Assembly (NCBI RefSeq): GCF_003589595.1
Contig: NW_020654422.1
Span: forward strand, 2,181,029 to 2,245,028
Direction of reading: 5' to 3'
DNA from: Hyposmocoma kahamanoa
Taxonomy: Eukaryota; Arthropoda; Insecta; Lepidoptera; Cosmopterigidae
Length of the DNA stretch: 64,000 nucleotides
Numbering within the stretch: position 1 is the first letter of the stretch; every line of letters begins with the position of its first letter. The translations under genes were made by a program, and so were the position numbers. Of the stretch, positions 1-11,709 are shown piece after piece. The notes beneath the pieces are model-generated. The model was given only the letters and a program-made list of their open reading frames with translations, made no database searches and was not told the DNA's origin.

Positions 1-2538
1 TACACAAGTTTGGCAAGTGTTGCTCCGCCGCTCTGTCATTATTATCTAGCTACGATTTTTGACATTTTGTCTCGGCTCTTATTAGCGCCTTGCAAGATTT
101 GCGTCGTATTTATTGCTGTCGAGCATGAGAAATAAGGAAAATAGATGCCCTAGGATGATTGCTACAATATTTGTCTTCAATGAAAAAGGGTTTCTGTTAG
201 AACACTTGTTTCAGAGAGCTGAAAAAAAATTAAATAATTTGACGGCCCTTTGCGCTAGGGACTATATATTTTTAGGTTAATTCTATATAATTATTTGAGA
301 AAATGGTTAAATTTTGTTTTTGAGTATGAACAAAAACTTTGTTTATAAACATAAAACTATCTTTGGGTTTTGAGGTCAACTTTGACATTACATACTTTTT
401 TACTTGTTCATTGGTTTTAAGCTGTAGAAATAAAATATTAAGGTTGAAATTACTTAAAAATAAGCAAAGTCTATTCATGGTTTTGTTCAAAATTACGAGT
501 TTGTGTCACAAAACTGAAATCTAACATGTGAAGTTTGTTTGACCTACATTTTGTTTCAACTATATTATAAAGCTCTTAGTCTTAGAAACAATTATTACAT
601 TTAGTATACTTTGGTATTTTTTTAAATCAACATTCATTTTTGTTAATGCAAAATAAAGTTGCTCCTTTTAACATACATAATGTTGACATTTTAGATTGTT
701 GAAGAATGTGTGTATTATGTATATAAATTAATAAATATGTATTAAAAACTCAAGTTGTTATATTTTTACTATTTCAACTGTGTTTTGTATGTATTATTTT
801 CACAGAATGTTCACCCATAATCTATAGAATGCAAATTATTTTGACATGATAAATATATTTCAAGTAAAGATGAAACAAAGTTGACATGTTTCTTACAATA
901 ATCGGAAAAAAAAATAGTTCTGATGTGTTAAAAATTCATATGCATATGTAGTAGACTGCTCTATGAACCTCATATTATCGAATTGCATCTTGGTCGTATA
1001 ACTAAAATGCTGTAACCAGAGATTGGAAAAGAAATTTCCTAACATAGAGTGAATACTGTAACGTTGTAGAATTATTGTATTTTGTTCTAAACTTTTTTAT
1101 TTGTAACTAGTAATTACCATGACATTGTGTTTAGAAGAAAAGTTCAAAATTATAAGTAAAAATTTAATATAACCATTATGTTTTGGTTTTTTGCTTATTA
1201 TTTTTAATAATTGTGGTATTTCAGTGAGAGGTTTTCTCCCTGAGTGTGTTTTTGGTTGTTCCAATATCTGGTTAGACCACACATGTGGGTTTTAATTTTA
1301 ATAAACTCTAGTTTAAGAGGTATGGTAGAGTATTTTGTAGAGACAGTTGGAATAAAAATCATTAATTATCCCTATATAATGTCCCTAAAAATTATAATGA
1401 TTGACAAATAGGAGTATTTTTATTTTGTCAATTAATGATTTTGTGCAGATTGTAATGAAAAATATGTAATAGCAAATAAATTTGTATAACCGAATAATAT
1501 ATATAGTATAACTTCATGACAAGATTTGTAACATAGATTATCACGAATATCATTTATTGTACTCATTTAATATTTATACACATGACGTGTATGCTATATT
1601 AATATAAATAGTTTATTGTAATTTATGTTTTTTATTAATAGTATGTTTCATTCAAATAATTCACTTCCTATAGCAGTGTTAGTAGTAATTATGAAATTAA
1701 TTAGAAACATTTTGACATACAATTGAATTTGTTAAAGAAATAGTTTCTGTAGACCTTTGTTAACCCGAAGATAAATTTTAACTTTAGTTAAGTATAAACT
1801 TAATACTTCAAGGATTAGTGTTTTTTAATTGCTAGTCATACTCTAAGCTACTGAATGTTTTAAAGAAATTTGTCAATTGGAATGATAATACATACTTTTA
1901 AACATAAATTGAGCACAACTATATTATTGAACTGATTTTGAGTAACTCTTGTGCTAAGTTAACATTTTCTTAACCAATTACTACTTTGTATACAATAAGG
2001 CTGGTGTCACAGCTGTGTGTACGATCTGTACGGAATCCGCAGTGCTCTGAATCGAGTATTTAATTTAGTGTGGATATTCACAGAAGCCAGTCGGCTACAA
2101 TGAACGCATGGTGGCCAATGAGGAGCAATCCGCGTCACTGTAAATCGATGTTCTGACGCCAATGTGTTACTCCTTACCGGTTACTGGTGCTCCGTGCGGA
2201 TGGACCGCAGATAAATCTGCACTACTCTGAAACCAGTCTAAACAAATGCAACAATAATATATTGTAATGCAGCTAACTCAGATCATTTGACATACACAGT
2301 GTACAGTATACATTAAGTCTTAATTTTATTTACATAGTTGTACAAGTGATGCATTCACTTTCCATTGCTATTTATCCAAGCCCAGCTTAATTTTTACTAT
2401 ATAGCCTTTACTGGCTTCTATATTGAGATGTTAGATATCCTGATATCCAAGATATTGTCTAGCAAAATGACAATGCATAAAACTTTTTTTGACTACAACA
2501 TTTTAAAAAGATACTAAAAAATATGTTAAAAGTGCCTT

Positions 2539-2607
2539 CATGATATATGTTAAAATATTTAACATAAATCATGATATATGTTAAAATATTTAACATAAAT
2601 CATGATG
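2539..2607 (+). repeat. Tandem 31-bp repeat, two units
   Basis: CATGATATATGTTAAAATAT and TTAACATAAAT form a 31-base unit that occurs twice, followed by CATGATG. Each unit contains a near-palindrome around AAATATTT. Confidence 0.93.
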
Positions 2608-2765
2608 ATTTTTTAACTAATTGAATTGAAAAGAGAATTTTGAACTAATTGGCACTTACTAATGGGTAAATATAAAATAGAAAGAAAAAAATGTTATAAA
2701 ATATTATGTAATGGAAATTCATCTTAATAACTTGTCAACTTAACATAGAACATTGCAAACACCAT

Positions 2766-2798
2766 AGATATTGATTTCCTGTATGGAAATCAATATCT
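2766..2798. repeat. Perfect 14-bp hairpin
   Basis: AGATATTGATTTCC and its exact complement are separated by TGTAT. Confidence 0.93.
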
Positions 2799-3122
2799 GT
2801 TTCGTTTTTCTCTGCCTCAAAGGTTCTAATTCTAGTTCTAAGTTGTTTATGTATAGACAACAGCACATCAGACTACATATTTTTGTTCAAAAATCGCCTC
2901 CAGTGCAATGGAACAAGATACATAGATAGGTAGCTTGATGAGCACATCTTCAGCAGTTGACTCTACTGTTTTTATTCTTGTGTGTGTATCTATCTACCAA
3001 TAGCTTTGTATACAAAATTTTTGTATAGTCTGCTAGTTCAACAATTTAAATCAACATCCAAACAATTTATAGAAACAAACCACCTGCAGAGCAAGGACAT
3101 ACATTACTTGTTACAATTTTTA

Positions 3123-3348
3123 ACTGCCTCCGTGGCAGAACGGTTACCATACCGGACTGCCACGCAGAGGTCCCAGGTTCGATTCCCGGGCCGGGAGAAA
3201 TATTTGTATGGCCTACAATTATTTCTCTCGTGAGTTTGGGTGTAATTTGTGGTTGTCTATGTGTGTGTCCATGGCACCCGCGACACAGGGTTTCCCTAGT
3301 GCGGGGCTATGTTGAGTGTGTGCGTTATTATTATTATTATTATTAATT
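3123..3348 (+). mobile_element. tRNA-derived SINE, family 1, full copy with ATT tail
   Basis: Head GCCTCCGTGGCAGAACGGTT (A-box region) and GGTTCGATTCCCGGGCCGGG (B box), then a body TATTTCTCTCGTGAGTTTGG ... CCATGGCACCCGCGACACAG, ending in (TTA)n. It looks like a tRNA head fused to an unrelated tail and mobilised by a LINE. It lies 69 bp before the first CBP exon. Copies occur at 47684 and 49451. Confidence 0.92.
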
Positions 3349-3416
3349 TTTTTATGCACAACAAAATGACTGTGAACTCAGAAATATGCATGTAATTGAC
3401 AATTTTTTTTTTACAG

Positions 3417-3643
3417 CCGAGGGATTCTCAGAACTCGACATGTTCAGCCTCGAAAAGGACCTTCCTGATGAGTTGATGGTAGGTGGCTGGGGTGAGCAGA
3501 CGGGTGTCACGGGCCCTAAGCCTCCAGCTCAGGGGCCAGGGCCTGGAGGACAAATGGGACAAATGTCCCAACAACAGCAGCTCAATGGGGACGACCCAAC
3601 TGCTGCTATGCAAAGACAAATCAATAATCACCTTATACAACAA
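3417..3643 (+). CDS. nej: CBP exon A (first in window)
   Basis: A T-rich acceptor ending TTACAG precedes the exon and the donor is CAA|GTGAGT. It encodes [18 protein letters not shown], the conserved segment near the N terminus of CBP/p300 (vertebrate form contains DLENDLPDELI), followed by a Gly/Pro/Gln-rich linker. It begins with the last two bases of a codon and ends in phase 0. The usual MAD/MAE start with its basic nuclear-localisation stretch is not encoded here. Confidence 0.95.
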
Positions 3644-6600
3644 GTGAGTACCTGGGAGTGTTACAGTTTTACATCTGAAAATGCTACTTAACTCTTTTCA
3701 ATCCTGATAAAAAAATTGGAGATAGGTGTTGTTTGTCTGTGTAATACTATAGTGCAGTATTTTGCCTGTAACATTCAAGTGCTGGAATGGGTGAACTAAG
3801 GCATTTTTTGGTTAAAAGTAGTTATGTGACTTTCTTCCATGTGTATTTGCTGGCAATAAGTGCAACTATCCTCATGATCTTCAGCTGTTGTGAACAGATC
3901 ACAGACACTATTGCAGCTAGAAACCCACTCATTCAAGTAATTAATTTCTACAGCATTTGCCACAACCTCTTCTACTAGAAATGTTAACATGGATAATATG
4001 TTTAATATGTTTGAAAATCAAATATTATACAAACAGGTGATACTAACTCAACTGAACATTTTGGCTTATCATCTGATGAAAGTGAATAAAAATTCAAACT
4101 ATGAACTCTTCTTTTTTGTTTTGATTCAAAATATTGGTATTTAACTACAGGTTGCCATTGTAATTATTTAAAATACTTAATATTTATATTAAACTCCATA
4201 TTCCTTAAATAAATGTTAATTGATCTATCTAGAACTGACAACCAATGACCCGAAAATAATCGAAACAATCACAGCCTCATAAAATTTCGAATCAATTTCT
4301 CGTGAGAATCGTTTAATATGGTTACCAATATGTTTAGCTTATATTCCTATTTACGTCGTGTGACAAAAGATGTCTCTTATTTTGTGACGACTATAAAGAA
4401 ACGCCTGAATTTATTGGTGGTTTCACCAATAAATTTATATTCTCGTTTATTAATGGGTAATTAAATATTATGTATAAATCCAGTCAGCATTTTTGTTTTA
4501 CTTTCAAATTGTGTTTTCTCAATTCCACCAAATGTTGAGTTACGACAGTAATTGGTTTCTAGTGCGATAAATATGTATGAATGTTGAATGCCTAGGTTAA
4601 ATAATTAACTGGACTGAAATGCTGCCTATAATTTTATTTCAAATATGAAATGTCCAATTCCATTTGTATATTAAATCAATTACTATTTTCTATTATGTCC
4701 TAATTAGAGATTAAAACTTTTTAACAACAGCATCAAGTTTTTATTGTTTGTTGTTGGTTTGAAAGAGATGAGTCTGCATTTAAAATCTTAGAAATACTTA
4801 TAATTTTGTTGTAATATTCTATACTAATAAATTATGTCGTATGCTGGTCTTTTCACAGGGCAAGGGCTTAGTAAGCCACAACAATCCGTTAGGATTGGGT
4901 AGTTTAGGAAGTAAGAGTCCATTACAGTCTCCTCCCAATGTTTCTGTACCCAAGGACCTTATGAGTGGAATGCACACACAACTAATGCCAAATACAAGTC
5001 ATCCAAATCAACTACACTCGACTATGCCAATGAGCTCTATTCAAGGTATGTACTATTGAGCCGAATCCCCTCATCTTCTTCTTCATTTAATTATATAAAA
5101 GATCAAATCCTAAGTTCGGGAAAGCATTGTTGCATATCTCATATAGGAGAGTAACGTAAACAGGTGTTTCAAAACAATGTTATCTTTTTAGGAGGAATGA
5201 ATGTTGCAAATGTAGGTGGCAATATGATAGTGACAAATAGTAATATGGCTGGCGCTAATATGCTGAGCAGCGGACTCATCAACAACGTGAACAAGTTGCC
5301 CACCCTCATGGGGAACAACCACCATCCCACGCAGCAACATCATCCACACGCACAGGTCAGTCCCTGCCTTGTTCCCTGTTGTTTCCTGAAAGTTATAACT
5401 TGGGGCTTTTCAAGGCGAGAGTTAATAGGCATTATTTAGGTGTGTATACTCCATCTTAGCACTTATTATTTATAAAAAAAACAGTTCACTGAATAAAATG
5501 AGCAAGCAATGATAACTAGAGTCACAACAAATATTTGGTAGTAATGCGGTATTTGGCTTATTCGGCTTATTTTTTTGCTATTCGGCCAAATAGTTAAAAA
5601 CAGGAGAAAGAAATAAGAAAAAACACAAAATTTTGATGTAAATTTTATTAATGCTGAATATGCATTGTAAGTGCGCGAAAATGATATTTTTCAATTTTTT
5701 TGTTTTTTCAAAGAATAAAGAAAATCTCACATAAATGAGATATTTTTCTAATAGATTAAAAAGGTAACATCAAATGAAAACATAAGTAGTTATGTAATTC
5801 ACTCATGGCTAAATAAACACTAACAAAATCAACCAAGGACCTATTAATTTGCAAATCAAAGTGAAATTAAATTTTAAAAATTATTGTTGATACACTACCA
5901 GTTGGAGCACTTTCTCAAAAAATATCATATTAATATCATGGTAGTAAAAACATCATGATATTCAATAAAAATTAAAAATATAGCAATTACTTTCTTCATT
6001 AAGTTATATGTATATTTAAATTATAAACTTGAATACTTATTATTGAACATCATGCAATATGTAGGTACTAGTCTTAAAGACAGAATGCTTTACAATGTAT
6101 TAAGAGTGTGTTGTGGTATGAAAGACGATGTAGTGACCAGGATAGAGAGGGGGATGCTTCGATGACCAAACTGTCATGTTGAAAGAATGAATATTGGTAG
6201 ATTGACGACACAAATTTATAGAGCGAATGTGGATATAGGCATGGGGAGTGATACACCTCGGAGTACATATCTCAATCAGATTTTAACTCCACTAGTTTGT
6301 TATAATTATAATACATTTAATACAAAAAACAAACACTAAAAAACATTCCTTTGATATGGCTGGATTCGGACCAACGCCTTCAACATGTCGTACCTAACAC
6401 GGTGACATACTATTCGTTGCAATACTAATAATAACGATTCGCTTAGTTAGGAATAACTGTTAGTTTACAATAAATGAATATATACGTGGTGAATTGTGAA
6501 TATTCCATGTAATCGTATTTGAAAGTAAAAAGTCTTATGAATGTGGTGTTTTCCCGTTCTGATGTTTCAGCCAATGCAAAACGGCCCTATGGGTGGGCGA

Positions 6601-9600
6601 GTGGGCGGCGTGGGCATGCAAGCACCGCCGATGCGGACGACGTTGCAGCACCACCCACGCATGGCGGCGCCCGGCGGCGGCGGCCATCCAATGGCGCCGT
6701 ATCACCCTTCGTACGGGCAGTCGCCACAAGGCCCAGCCGTGCCGCCCGCGCAACGGCCGCCTGGCGTGCGCTTCGGGCCGCCGGGTGACGCGGGCGGCGG
6801 CGGCGCGGCCCAGGCCGTGCCCCCCGCGCCATCCCCGCAGACTCCCGGCGCGCCGGCCGGTGGTCAGTCGCAGCCTCAGGCGGCCACACAGGCCGCTGGC
6901 GCCGCACCTCCCGCGCAACCCTCTGCCTCCGGCTCTATCGCCGACCCCGAGAAGCGCAAGCTCATCCAGCAGCAGCTCGTATTGTTACTCCACGCACACA
7001 AGTGTCAGCGCCGCGAGTCGCAGGCCAATGGTGAAACCTGGCACTGCACGCTGCCGCACTGCAAAACCATGAAAGGAGTCCTTAACCATATGATGTCGTG
7101 TCAAGTGAGTTCGTCTCGCCGGTTCTAATGTTAGAGCTCGTATCTTCTCGATCGTGTAAAAGTAACTCTATGTCTACTTTCAGGCCGGCAAAAACTGTGG
7201 GGTGCCCCATTGTTCGTCGTCGAGACAAATAATTAACCACTGGAAGCACTGTAACAAAAATGACTGTCCCGTATGCTTGCCTCTCAAACAGGCGGACCGG
7301 ACTAGAGCTAATAATATGAACGGTAAGTTGTAAGAACATTCATGTTATCAATAACACTTAGGGAATTCGATTCTGATATAGAATCCAAGCAAGTGACTAA
7401 TAAATGTCGCTTTCCCAATCTGCAATTTGAATGGTGACATGCAATAATATGACATTTGTGGCAACTATACCTCTGCGACCACTGGAATAATTGTATTTCG
7501 TTCTGTTGCGAACGTTCGATCGGGAAGCGAGTACACGATGCAATGAGGTTCGCTGCACTGTGCCCAACGAGTATATAATCTGAAATAGAGATGAAATAAG
7601 GAGATCCATCCCTGGCAACTCATCAGGCAAATTGACCTTATATAACAAAAATATTCTGTATTTATTGTAATGAAGATAATATCTCTAACAATGGGGGGCT
7701 GTTCCATTCAGTGGAGTGGGAAAAACAGCATAACATCTAATTACAAAACAAATGGAATCACATTTCTTTGGTAATTTTTCAATTTTCATCCATTATAGCA
7801 AAGCTCAAGTTAAACTGGTCTTTTTGAAGTGAAACAATTGACGACACCCGTCAATTATTTCGAATTCGGGCTGGCCAATCGGAACGCAGTTGCCACCGTA
7901 ATAATTTGGCAGGATAGTTTTCCAACAAATTAAATAACATTTCGTCTCTATTTCTGGTTATACATAGGGAGCACTATAAATTTCCGGAACTGGCCACTTA
8001 CATAAACAATATTTAAAAAGTTATTACAACATTTGAAAATGGAACTCTTTGGCTGTAGAATACAGTTTGTTTGTGACGTCATTTTAGAAATTGGTTGTCT
8101 ACATCACCATGGATTTAACGTGTGTGAAAATTTTCGTAGTATGATTTTCTACAACTTTAAGTGTAATTCAACAGCTCAGCGGAGCTTTGCTTGGCTTCAA
8201 ACTGCTTTTGGCGATGAAGCACCATGCAACACGACTATTTATAGCAGGTTTGCAGAATTCAAACGCGGTCGTGTGATTCTCAGTGACGAATTTCGTGATG
8301 ATCGGCCGCCCACTGCTGTGAACAACAAAAATATCGATGCTGTGCGCCGTATGGTCAAAGCAGACAGGCATGTGACATACCATGAGATTCAGGCATCTTT
8401 AGGCATGGGCATGAGTATGAGTCAAATACAATCAATACTACACAAACATTTGGGTGTAAAAAAGCTGTAATCTCGGTGGATCCCACACAATTTGACTGAG
8501 GCTCAAAAAACGGATAGCGTCACTTGGTGCAATGCCATGCTTACCAGATTCAACGAAGGGGTGTCAAATTTGGTGTGAAACGTAGTAGCAAGTGACGAAA
8601 CATGGATTTATAGTTACGATCCCAAAACAAAGCAGCAATCGAGTGTATGGGTCTTTCGAGATGAGCCGAAACCAACCAAAGTGGCGCGCGTGCAAAAGGC
8701 CTCTAAGCGAATGATTGCTTCTTTTTTTATTAAAACTGAACATGTGGCTACTGTTGCTTTGGAGAATCGCTGTACCGTGAATAGTGATTGGTACACGACC
8801 ATTTGTTTGCCGGAAGTTATTGACAAACTCCGTAAAAATAACCGTAAACGCCATATCATCTTGCACCACGATAATGCCAGTTCTCACACGGCCAGACAGA
8901 CTAATGAATTTTTGAAGGTGAACAACGTTGACCTTATGAGCCATCCCGCATACAGTCCCGACCTGGCACCTTGTGACTTATTTATTTCCACAAATGAAGA
9001 ACCAGTTACGCGGTCAACGATTTGCATCACCTGAAGAGGCTGTCGAAGAGTATGAAAATATGTTTCAGAGATTGTCACGGAGGAGTGGCATAAATGTTTT
9101 CGAAATTGGTTCATTCGTATGAAAAAGCGCATTAACGCTAACGGAGAATATTTTAAAAACAATAAATTCATTCTGACCATTAACAGTATTTTTTTCTTAT
9201 TCATTCCGGAAACTTATAGTGCGCCACACGTATACTCGATGACTGTGCCTAACGACTTTGTCAATAATATTTTACAATTTTGTATGGCGAATTGTGCCAG
9301 AGATCATTGTCTCAACGAGAAACAACATTTTACGACACTAAACTTATGTATATAGGTACTGATCTGCATTTGTCCTCAGCGGCAGCTGTGTCGCACGCGA
9401 CGACGGGCGTGGGATCTGGGCCGGGTGTGGCAGGGGGTCCGGGCGCGGCCATGGCGGGCGTCAACCCGTTAGCGCCCGTTGCTCCTGCGCCCCCCGTCTC
9501 CGCACCCCCAGCGTCAGTCGCCAGCACGCAAGGAGCCGATATGAAGGTACGTCTCTTATTTGTTATTTTGAACACAACTCACTCGACCGGTTACACCTTG

Positions 9601-11668
9601 AAATATTACAAAAAATATTTGTAATTTTTTTTGAGATCGCTCCTACCTCACTAACAAAAATAAAATGGTGCAGATATATCATATCATACTGCAACCACTA
9701 CAACTAGGTAGGACCATCTTTATTATCTTGATGAATTCAATAGATATTTTTTAAATTTGTTTCTTTTTTGTTTACTAAAGTAACTTACAAGAAAATTGCA
9801 ACCACATCAACTAGGTTGTTTCTTGTTGACGCTGAATCCTTATATATCGCTGAATTCTTTGATCATAAATACTAGTAAGTGGACGGTATCCGCTCAAAAA
9901 TCGAATTAAGGGATAAGATTTCCCTTATTAAGCTCTCATTCGCTTGTTGGTCGTGCGCGTAGCGTTAGCATTACTTTCTCAGTACCATTTAAAGTGCAAA
10001 AAAGATTCGTTCTTTCAGGAACTATAATATCTTTAAATGTTTCCTTAATTTTCTTTTTAATTTAAGGCGTTTTAATCGTGATTATTATTACTAATTTATT
10101 TATTTAATCGTATTATTTTATATTAATTAACACCACATTTAATTTACGCATCTAATCTTTCATACATGCGTCGTTCATAAGCGAAACGAAATGACACTAC
10201 TTCTTGAGAACAAATTGAGTAAGATAATACATGGAATTGTTATGTTCACTTTCTAGTGTTTTGGATTTTAAAATATCATTTACTTCAAATAGATTTTTTC
10301 ACAACATAAAATTGAAAGAGATAAATTGGTTATAATCTATCGTAATCACGAGACAGAATTTTACAAACCTAACGCTGGAGGCGTTAGGTCTGTAAAATTT
10401 TAGGTAAAAAGTAAAAAGTGTAAAACTTTAGGTAATTACATTGACCTACCAAGAAATGGACGTCGGGTTTACGCTAAAAAGTGTCCGCATCTATAGGGCG
10501 TTAAAATCGCATACAGAGCGTCAATCGCGCAACAGTCTTCGTTTGTTCAACTGACAGCGCGGTTGCAGTACCAATGATAATGACTTGTAAAAACTACTGC
10601 AGTAAAGTGTAAAAATAGGATTTGTATCATATTTTCACTAAACAAATATATTGTGTTACCATAGTTCTCATTTAAAAGTCTTATTTTGTACAGTTTTATA
10701 GTATTTAATTTAATTTATATATAAATGAATCGTAAATATAAATTACAAAAGCACACAAAATAATCAAATAGCTAACTGTCCTTTATCTCCACATTGCATG
10801 CGCAAAAGATGGAAAGAGACTCATTACGTCAGTTTCAAGAAGCTTATATAAACTTCTTGGTCATTTTCAATTGTTCGAACCACAAGCGATTGAAACATTT
10901 TGAACAAAGAAAGTATAGAGTGGCTTTCATTTCAATCATTCAATTTCAATATTTTTAAAATGATTTTTTATTAAACTTTAGCAATAACTAACAAAATATT
11001 GTTGTACTCGTTTTACAGCTTGGGATTACCTTAGAAGTCAGAAAATACATTTGCCTGAAATAAAGTTAGCTCGAATTTTCATAATGTCAAATGCATTTTT
11101 TTAGGAAGACTACAAAACAAAAGCTAATTTTGTTTTTGTGAAAAGCATCAAAATTACTCGAAAGCGTAACGGTTTTATTATAAATCGGTTTTAGTTGGAA
11201 TATCGGTACATTTCTTATAGTACACGCTTATTTTCACATTTCTAGTAATATTTGTATCTATGTATCCGCCAAACTCTTTATTATATCTTTAAGTGAATTT
11301 GTACAATATTCAACATAATAATATATGTAAAAGGCTACTCTAACTACTCTTATATTCAAGTAATTTTCAGTCGAAGCTAAATATGGTGCATGGTTTGTAT
11401 AAGTTAACTTACTTTTTTCGTGGTTTTTGTATTACACCCGATGTCCATTTGTTGGTAGTTCAATTGGTAATTAACAAAAAGTGAATAAACTTCAGTTGTC
11501 ACTTGGTTAACAGGTCAAAAACAATTAGTAGAAACTTTCATACGTCGTATTACTGCTATACTCTTTATTTTGGGTGCGTGTTATTAACTGTCATCTTTTA
11601 AAAGGCTGGATTTTAGGTTGTTTATCGTAGGAAAGTTGTGTACGTATATACATATATGTGTGTGTGTG

Positions 11669-11709
<41 letters not shown>

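Larger units (their letters stand above)
1..3122. other. AT-rich sequence before the first CBP exon seen
   Basis: Very AT-rich with a 31-bp tandem at 2539 and a hairpin at 2766. 1981-2240 is more GC-rich and has loose inverted similarity between its ends, so it may be a decayed element. I searched for a CBP start exon (MAD/MAE...PPNKR-like) and did not find one; this is probably intron 1. Confidence 0.6.
7323..9379 (+). other. CBP intron filled by nested repeats and a mariner
   Basis: 7545-7850 is an inverted (minus) copy of a dispersed repeat whose plus copy lies at about 60395-60811. 7941-7962 plus 9233-9241 is a second fragment of that repeat, in plus orientation, split by the mariner at 7963-9230. 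The final part runs into the acceptor TTTGTCCTCAG at 9379. Confidence 0.8.

Noticed and set aside
3123..3195. tRNA gene in the 3.1-kb repeat
   Set aside because: The same head is fused to the same tail at three places, which is a SINE family and not an isolated tRNA.
2982..3233. 83-codon frame overlapping 3.1 kb
   Set aside because: Much of it is SINE head (CLPPWQNGYHTG-like translation in various frames), common to many SINE copies.
6535..6918. Minus-strand frames over CBP exon D
   Set aside because: Same effect: antisense of a Pro/Ala/Gly-rich coding exon.
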